This document shows positions 57,561-64,000 of a stretch of DNA of 64,000 nt, in pieces. Below the pieces are notes generated by a model. That model was not told the DNA's origin, did no database searches, and saw only the letters and a list, made by a program, of their open reading frames with translations. The DNA is from Jaltomata sinuosa (Eukaryota; Streptophyta; Magnoliopsida; Solanales; Solanaceae), in assembly GCA_003996215.1 (NCBI GenBank), contig QJPP01001753.1, forward strand, positions 124,001-188,000. The letters are read 5' to 3'. Made by a program: the position numbers and the translations under genes. The stretch's first letter is position 1, and the number at the start of each line of letters is the position of its first letter.

Positions 57561-58449
57561 AAGTTGTTGCATGCTATTTTTCCTATATATATTGGTTTGC
57601 TCTTGTGGATCGCACCTCCAAGATTTTGTTAATTCTTGTGAGTATTGATTGAGTTTTTCATGGCTTTATTATTATTGATAATTACAATTTGGTTTGTATA
57701 TGTTATTGAAAATTACATTTTTTTTAGGATGTAAAAGATGCTAAAAAACTTTGTTGATAGAGTTGTTGATCCCGTAATTTGCTGATAAAGAAGTTCTTTG
57801 AGACAATGAGTTGTGTAAGGAAGAGTTGACTCAAACGAAGGGCCAAAAAAATGTACGTGTTAGTAAGTATAACTAATCTGCACATGTATTGTCTCTATGA
57901 TGAATTTTGTCTTTATTATTAATTAATTAGTGCAAAATTAAACGGTTGTATGAAAAAATAATGAAGATAGCAAAATTGAATAAAATTTGAAGTGGATTAT
58001 GTACTAGAATGTTTAATGATATGTCTGAGTCTATCTTATTTGGAGTAGTTTTTATCCTTTTAAATTGTAGATTGGAGAAAGTCATCATATCTCAGTTTGA
58101 TGATTTTGGGGCTACTATACAAGATTTGGGTCGCGATGTTGGCCAGAGAGGAATTCAGAATTTTAAACTTGTGGGTTTTTAATAAAATAAATTAATGTAT
58201 TGTAATAATCAGACATAAAAAAGAACTTAGCGAAGGAGAATGTGAAGTGGTTTAAGGCTTAAAATATTTTATGATCATATCGACTATCACTTCACAATTT
58301 TACCCTATTTAAACACAAAATTTTAATCTAAAATAAATATAACTAAAACCCAACAAATACCTTCTAAAATAGAATATTGAAAATTAAATAATTAAACAAT
58401 GATATCAACTACAGCAAATAGCAGATAACCAGTCGGTTCACGAGAGTCG
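57561..58449. other. Gene-free stretch
   Basis: No recognisable gene was seen. Short frames near 58020-58180 have no known motif. Confidence 0.4.
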
Positions 58450-58855
58450 AGACCTCTGTAACAGCCCCATTTGGGTAAAAATATATTTATTGATATCCTT
58501 TTTGGTTGACTTTGCTACTCTGCATTCTCCAGTTTTAGAATTAAAACTAAAGTTTGATTACTTGGCTTTAAATATGGACAGATCCATACATATATGGCTA
58601 TATATCACGAGGTTGTTACTAATAGTACAACTCGTTGGATCCGTTTGATGTGAGAAACCTAATTAAATGGTTCACTTGATCAACTCCAGTATACAATTAT
58701 TAGAGTGATTTTCCAAAGTAACAATTGCTTTGAAGTCTGGTATACTCTGAAAGATATGTTAGAAAAAAATAATCTACAATCATATGTATGCCTCGATTTG
58801 CTTTTGAAGTAGCAATATCTTGAAAGAGGTTCTAAGCTATCATGATTTGATAAGC

Positions 58856-59064
58856 TTAAGGCACGATTATATTCTATTCCTTAGGAATGAGAATTTTGAT
58901 TGTTATAAATACAGATTCATTCCCTGGAGTGAATGTGACAGTATTTAATAAAATTTGATATGCTTAAGGGACGTTCAATTGATTATATTCTATTCTTGGA
59001 GAATGAGAATTTTGATTGATACAAATATAGATTCATTCCCTAAAGTGAATGTGATAATATTTAG
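58856..59064 (+). repeat. Tandem duplication of about 110 bp
   Basis: Two successive diverged copies share 'gaatgagaattttgattg', then 'agattcattccct' and 'gtgaatgtga'. They start near 58856 and 58963. They lie in the gag-side part of the copia remnant. Confidence 0.75.
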
Positions 59065-61147
59065 TAATGCATATAAATGCAGACGTGCTCTTGGTTGTGA
59101 CTACATCATAATCCACCTCCGAAAGAGGTAGAGTAATTGGAAGATTGAATATCTCCAAAATTACTATAGTAACACGTATGTGAAAAGTTATCCGAGCATG
59201 ATGAAATCACATGCCACATTGATATGAAATTCATGCAAAAGTAAACTTGAAGTTTACTAAAGGAAATAACACATGTCATAGTAACTTGGAGTTACTAATG
59301 ATAATTTTATATGTTGGCATGAATGGCTTTGCCATCCTAAAGATGTGCATATTGAGTATTCAACATATATATATTGAAGAACTAGAAGATTCTTCAAGAA
59401 TTGTTGATGTTGTTTGTTCTCATGATAAGTTGATTAAATCAACTAATGTTGGAATTAAATTTTCAAAAATCTGAAAAGTATAAAAGGTGAATATGGGCCC
59501 GTTCACCTGTCATGTGATATCTTAAATAGATGCATCAATGAGAGACAAGATTCTCACATGTATACTTATTGTCAATCTGCAGTTTGACATTCGCAAAATT
59601 TCTTACTAAAAATAATAGAGTTAAGAGCACAACTTTCAGATTATGTAATCAAGATAATTAATCTTGATAATGTTGATCAATATTCAAGCTGATTTGACAT
59701 TAAATGCCTCAGATAAATAGTTAAAATCATTGCTTATGAGAACAAAACTTCATGTGTTGGTCTGAAATATGATATATTGTATACAATAACACTTGTATGC
59801 ATTCAGGCCAATAAATTATGATTAATTTTCTCTCTCAATTGGTTCAAGGTCAGGAACCAAATATTTTTCATCTAATTACTTTTAATGTGCGGTATATTAT
59901 TAATGAATATACCAAAGTGCACAAAGATGAATTCCTCAAATAAGATAGAGGATATATGTTAGTTTTTCTAACATAAGGGAGAGAGAATAAGCATCTATGA
60001 AATAGTTACGAATTATCATCAGTATAATCCTCATTTAAAAGATAATTCAAGTCAAGTGTTAGAAGTATTTGCTGACCCAAAAGTAATTTCATGTTTAGAT
60101 GCAAAAACTCCTATTGAGTGTCCCTGAAGGACAAAGTCTATGGCATGCATGAAACATGATGACCAATCGGTTCAAATTATAATAATCCTTGAAAAAAGGA
60201 AAGGAGCAAATGATCATAATGTGAGGCAATATGCTCTTGAAGCGCCTACGACATAACACTTCATGAAACCTCATGAGAGGTTTAGGTACCTAAGAAAATA
60301 ATGAAGTGATGAGATCTCAATAAGTTATGTCGTATTGTGAACTGATACAAATGATATATCATCAATAATATCTTTTGATACAATATAGCGCAATATTGTA
60401 AAAGATTATGAGGATCTGAATTCTATGTCTATTAAAGCATGCTAGCATAGAAATATTTATCAAGTGACATGGAAGGATGCATCTTGATAACCGTAAGTTT
60501 ATTTGACTTGCATTCTAGACACTAGAAGATGTCGTTGTGTCACTTGACAAGATTGAGATGAAAATCCTTAAAGGATTCAAAATGCCTGAAGCATATACAA
60601 GTTTTTCAAAATCTTGTTTATAATCCTCGTATAGATTAAATCAGTCAACGTTGATATACTAGAATCACCTTAATGATGTGGGTATAAAAATAACGTTATT
60701 TACCCTTAATCTTTCATGTTGTTATGCAAGTTGATGACTTGAATTGAAACTCTTGGAGAGATTTCAAAAGCAATAGATTATCTGCTGAAAGAAGTTGAAA
60801 TGAGAAACATGCAGAATTGGATTGGTCCTGAAGTACCATATCTTATACAATTATTGCATTTATACATCTTGCTATAACTATGAGCATAATATAGTTTCAA
60901 TTCTATGTAGAGATATTGAAATAAGATCAATTGCAAGTTCTGATATGAATGTGTTTATCCTAACAAATATTGTCAAGATTTTGTTGGTATTGAAATGCAG
61001 GGCACTTATAGGATATACATAAAGTTTGATCTCAAGTAAACTATATATGTTCATATGTTACTACCATATCTTGACGATCTACAAAATAGTCTATTGTAGC
61101 TATTTTATCAAATCATGCTAAGATAATATGCAGCATGCATAGCACAG

Positions 61148-61351
61148 TTGAAAAGAGGATTCATAAAAGGAGATACAAAGAGTCACATTTCACTGAAACT
61201 TTTCTTCACACATCTCCAAAAGAATGGTGATATCAACATTCAACAGATTTATTTGAGTATGAAAGATCTATTCACCAAGTCTCAATCAACTGCAATCTTT
61301 GAGAAGATGGTGCATAAGATTGAGATGCGAAGATTCAAGTCTTTGAGTTGA
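61148..61351 (+). pseudogene. Copia RNase H C-terminus
   Basis: The last 67 codons of pol are open: 'GFIKGDTKSHISLKLFFTHL', 'GDINIQQIYLS', 'DLFTKSQST'. The end of RNase H degraded the RNA strand during reverse transcription. The stop is about 215 bases before the LTR, as usual in this group. Confidence 0.8.
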
Positions 61352-61570
61352 TATTCTCATCAGGGGGAGTTAATACGCGTTGTACTCTTTTTTCCTCACA
61401 AGGTTTTGTCCCACTGGATTTTCCTTGTAAGGTTTTTAATGAGGCAGCCAAAAATACATATTATGATATATGTGTACTCTTTTTCCTTCACTAGAATTTT
61501 TTCCACTGAGTTTTATCTAGTAAGGTTTTAACGAGACACATTATCCATCAAGTAGGCATTCAAGGGGGAG

Positions 61571-61794
61571 TGTTATAAATATATTTGTAACATAGTGAAT
61601 GTCCATATTTATGTTTCTTTGGAGAAAAGTTAGGAACCCTAACTTTAGGACCAAATCAGTTTTCCCTACAAATAAAGGCGTTTTCCTTCATTGTAAATTA
61701 CCCCTAAATCTCTAAGAGAATCCTTCAAGAGAAATAAGAAGCTCTCTCTTCTCCTTCTCTATTCTTCTTGTTCTTAGTTTATTATTTCATAACA
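61571..61794 (+). repeat. 3' LTR of the copia element
   Basis: A 224-bp block begins tgttataaat and ends tttcataaca, directly after the purine tract 'aagggggag'. It contains 'acaaataaaggcg', a possible TATA or poly(A) region, near 61668. The target duplication cannot be checked without the 5' end. Confidence 0.85.
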
Positions 61795-62905
61795 AATATA
61801 TACTTTTTGATATAATGATTTAAACAAAACATGTGTTCAAACTTTAATTCTAAAACTAACATTAATTAGTGAAACAAATAATAGAATGAAAAAAAAAAAT
61901 TCTTCTATTCTAAGTCATTAACTATTAGATTATCACAATAATAAATACTTATCTCCTTATCGAAATGATGTCAAGAATTCCTCCATTAAGATAAACTATG
62001 TGCAGGAGTTGAATAAGAACTCCGTAAAATAATTGCTCCTTATGCTAATCGAAACAAATATTTAACTTCTTATAGAGCATTGATAAGTGCTAGATGGACA
62101 TCAATTGAGAAAATAGATAGAAAAAAAGAGAGCAGAAAATACGTACGGGAAATCTCTTTTATTTGGGTGTGTTAAGTATTTGTATTTGAGTTGGATACTT
62201 AAGGTGAGTGGATAGATTTTGATTAAGAAAAAAAGGGGGAAATTAGGTGAGTGGGTAGTTTCCTCATCCCTTTAACGTGGTTTACTTGGATGAGAAATGG
62301 GGGAATGGGTGAGAGGGAATTTTATACATTGAAAGTGGAGGGAAGTTCAAATAATTAAAAGTCAACTTTTATTATTTTACCTTCTGTCTAATATTTTTGT
62401 TTAAAATATATATTCTCATAGGCCATAGCTATGATTTCTGTCACCTAATGACTTCCCATTAAATATTAAATTATATTTCTATTTTTGAGTTTTTTGTTAT
62501 GAATTATTTTAACACTTTTTACTCCACAAATTTTATTTGGCCAAATTGTGAAACACATTGAAAATAATTGTGTATATGATCAATTTTATGGATGCACACG
62601 TACAGGCTTAATATTAGGATATTGCACATATTAATTGTAAGGGTCCATAATTTTTTTTATATTTAAAATAAAATAATATTAAGAGAAAAGTACACTAAGT
62701 AAACCAAAAAATTAAAGTATTTACACTCAAATGACCCCTCCCTTATTAAATCTTAGAATGTTCATTCACTTAAAACTAATTATCCTCAATATACCCAAAA
62801 GGTGCGCGACCTTTTTTTTTCGACGCTCCTTTTACCTCTGCGCAGCCTTTTTTCTTTCTTTTCCAATTCCTTTCCTTTCACTTCATTTTCAATTCTTTAT
62901 TATTT

Positions 62906-62930
62906 TCTTCTTCTTCTTCTTCTTCTTTTT
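62906..62930. repeat. (TTC)n microsatellite
   Basis: Consecutive ttc/ctt triplets lie within a pyrimidine-rich stretch. Confidence 0.85.
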
Positions 62931-63316
62931 CTCTTCTATATTATTGTATTTTTCTTTTCTTTTTGTATGGTTTAATTTTTTATTATTTAAATATAAAAAT
63001 AATTATCATGGCTAATTAACTTTTGACTAATAAAATAAAAATAAAAATAATTACACTACGACAAAAATAATTATAAAATATTAAATTTATTAGTTTATTT
63101 ATTAAAATTTGAATTAAAATAAATATATATTTTTATTTTTTGTTAGATTATCTTCTTCTTTTATTCATTTTTAAAGATATAATAAAATATAAATATAAAG
63201 ATATCATTTAATTATTTGTAGACTAATAAATATAAATAATTAAATAACTAGACTACAATAAAAAGTAAAGAAGAAAAATACTAAAGTCCACTAGCTTGTT
63301 TATTAAAATCTAAATT

Positions 63317-63341
63317 TATATATATATATATATAGTATATA

Positions 63342-63391
<50 letters not shown>
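63317..63391. repeat. (TA)n microsatellite, interrupted
   Basis: Long alternating TA runs are broken by 'gtatatattatt' near 63335. Confidence 0.9.
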
Positions 63392-63393
<2 letters not shown>

Positions 63394-63499
63394 TATTCGC
63401 TTTTGCAAATGAAAACAAAACATATATTTCGCTTGTTTTAATTTGTTATGTTTTTACTTGACACGATGTTTAAGAAAGTAAAGAAGACTTTTAAATTTT

Positions 63500-64000
63500 G
63501 TGATCTATTAAAGAACCAAAGCATACCTCAATGATACTATATCAATATATAAATATACTGTGATGGTATCATGCAGGTTTTATTGAAGGACTGAAACAGA
63601 CATCAGTGATATTATGACAGTATATAGATATATTGTCATGATATCATTGAGGACTGGAACAAAGTTCAATGATACCATGAGCATATAGATGTATTGTGAT
63701 GGTATATTGAGGAGTGTCTCATTGAAGGACTGAAGTAGTCCTCCACGATATCATGCCAGTATATAGTCATAATGTGGTATTATACCGAGTAGTATCTCAT
63801 TGAATGACTAAAACAATTATCCATAATACCATGTCAATATATAGATATATTGTAATGGTATATGGAAGGACTAAGGACTGTCTCATTGATGGTTGATACC
63901 ATTTCAGTATATAGATATATTGTTGTGGTATACCAAGGAGTGTCTTACTGAAAGACTGAAACTGTCCTTCATGATACCATGTCAGTATATAGATATACTA
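63500..64000. repeat. Minisatellite of hairpin-capable units, runs off window
   Basis: At least six diverged units carry 'cagtatatagatatattg' (near 63540, 63612, 63678, 63749, 63833, 63906 and 63981), spaced 66-84 bases. Each unit has 'gataccat' before and 'atggtat' after this core, so it can fold as a hairpin. Between units is 'gagtgtctcattgaaggact'. It continues past the window end. Confidence 0.85.

Larger units (their letters stand above)
58450..61794 (+). mobile_element. Decayed Ty1/copia retrotransposon
   Basis: Pol pieces read on the plus strand in several frames. 'LKGFKMPEAYTSF' (about 60567-60605) is the RT region. 'KAIDYLLKEVEMRNMQNW' and 'LGPEVPYL'-like positions (about 60770-60840) lie between RT and RNase H. 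'KSHISLKLFFTHLQKNGDIN' (about 61180-61240) and 'DLFTKSQSTAIFEKMVHKI' (about 61266-61322) form the end of RNase H. A polypurine tract 'caagggggag' (61561-61570) precedes a TG...CA 3' LTR. No 5' LTR was found, so the left end is approximate. It has many stops. Confidence 0.8.
61795..63499. other. AT-rich gene-free stretch with microsatellites
   Basis: No gene was seen. It holds poly-T near 62813, a (TTC)n run at about 62906-62930 and (TA)n at about 63317-63391. The frame 62731-63015 is a low-complexity T-rich run. Confidence 0.6.

Noticed and set aside
62731..63015. 94-codon Phe-rich frame
   Set aside because: Caused by the poly-T and TTC tracts.
63500..64000. CRISPR-like array
   Set aside because: Units are diverged along their full length with no unique spacers, in plant nuclear DNA. 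It is a minisatellite.

Overview
This is plant nuclear DNA, most likely from a Solanaceae species. The evidence is one clean intron-containing host gene for a general transcription factor, tRNA-derived SINEs with TTG-rich 3' ends, long Ty3 LTRs with 'cacgactcgtgg'-type palindromes, and degenerate endogenous pararetrovirus (Caulimoviridae-like) copies. Nearly everything outside the gene is nested, broken transposable-element DNA. Most open frames in the window are antisense or chance frames and are not annotated.

Layout. 1-8.2 kb: LTR debris, including a solo LTR (3820-6701) with a 5-bp target-site duplication. 8.2-14.3 kb: a promoter-bearing repeat, then two tandem copies of one long LTR (family A). 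14.3-21.3 kb: two pararetrovirus copies head to head, forming an inverted repeat of about 2.9 kb per arm. 21.3-31.2 kb: an almost complete Ty3/gypsy chromovirus on the minus strand (LTRs 21397-23346 and 28414-30543, TSD ATGTT), inserted in an L1-type LINE. 31.2-32.7 kb: RTE-like LINE and SINE pieces. 32.7-34.0 and 40.1-41.4 kb: inverted copies of a 1.27-kb sequence enclosing LTR fragments and a third, longer pararetrovirus copy (35.27-40.13 kb) that still has its TATA box, poly(A) signals and part of its tRNA primer site. 41.4-45.6 kb: L1 3' end, MITE and intergenic DNA.

45.75-52.63 kb: a six-exon gene for the TFIIF beta subunit (RAP30-like, 267 residues, uninterrupted). Its fourth intron (4 kb) holds an L1 piece, a short LTR piece, RTE pieces, a MITE and a SINE tail. 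The L1/LTR/RTE stretch at 48.79-49.82 kb matches the two ends of 21.34-32.74 kb with about 10.4 kb removed, so the two loci are related by duplication. 52.6-58.4 kb: intergenic DNA with a SINE and an unassigned repeat. 58.4-61.8 kb: a decayed Ty1/copia element with a 224-bp 3' LTR. 61.8-64.0 kb: AT-rich DNA, microsatellites and a minisatellite of hairpin-capable units of about 70-85 bp running off the window.

The most interesting feature is the set of pararetrovirus copies. Two form a natural inverted repeat able to give double-stranded RNA if transcribed. The copies share several nonsense mutations in a pattern not explained by one simple tree. Several junctions between unrelated blocks show 3-6 bp microhomology, suggesting template-switching or end-joining rearrangement. 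No frame in the viral copies is intact.
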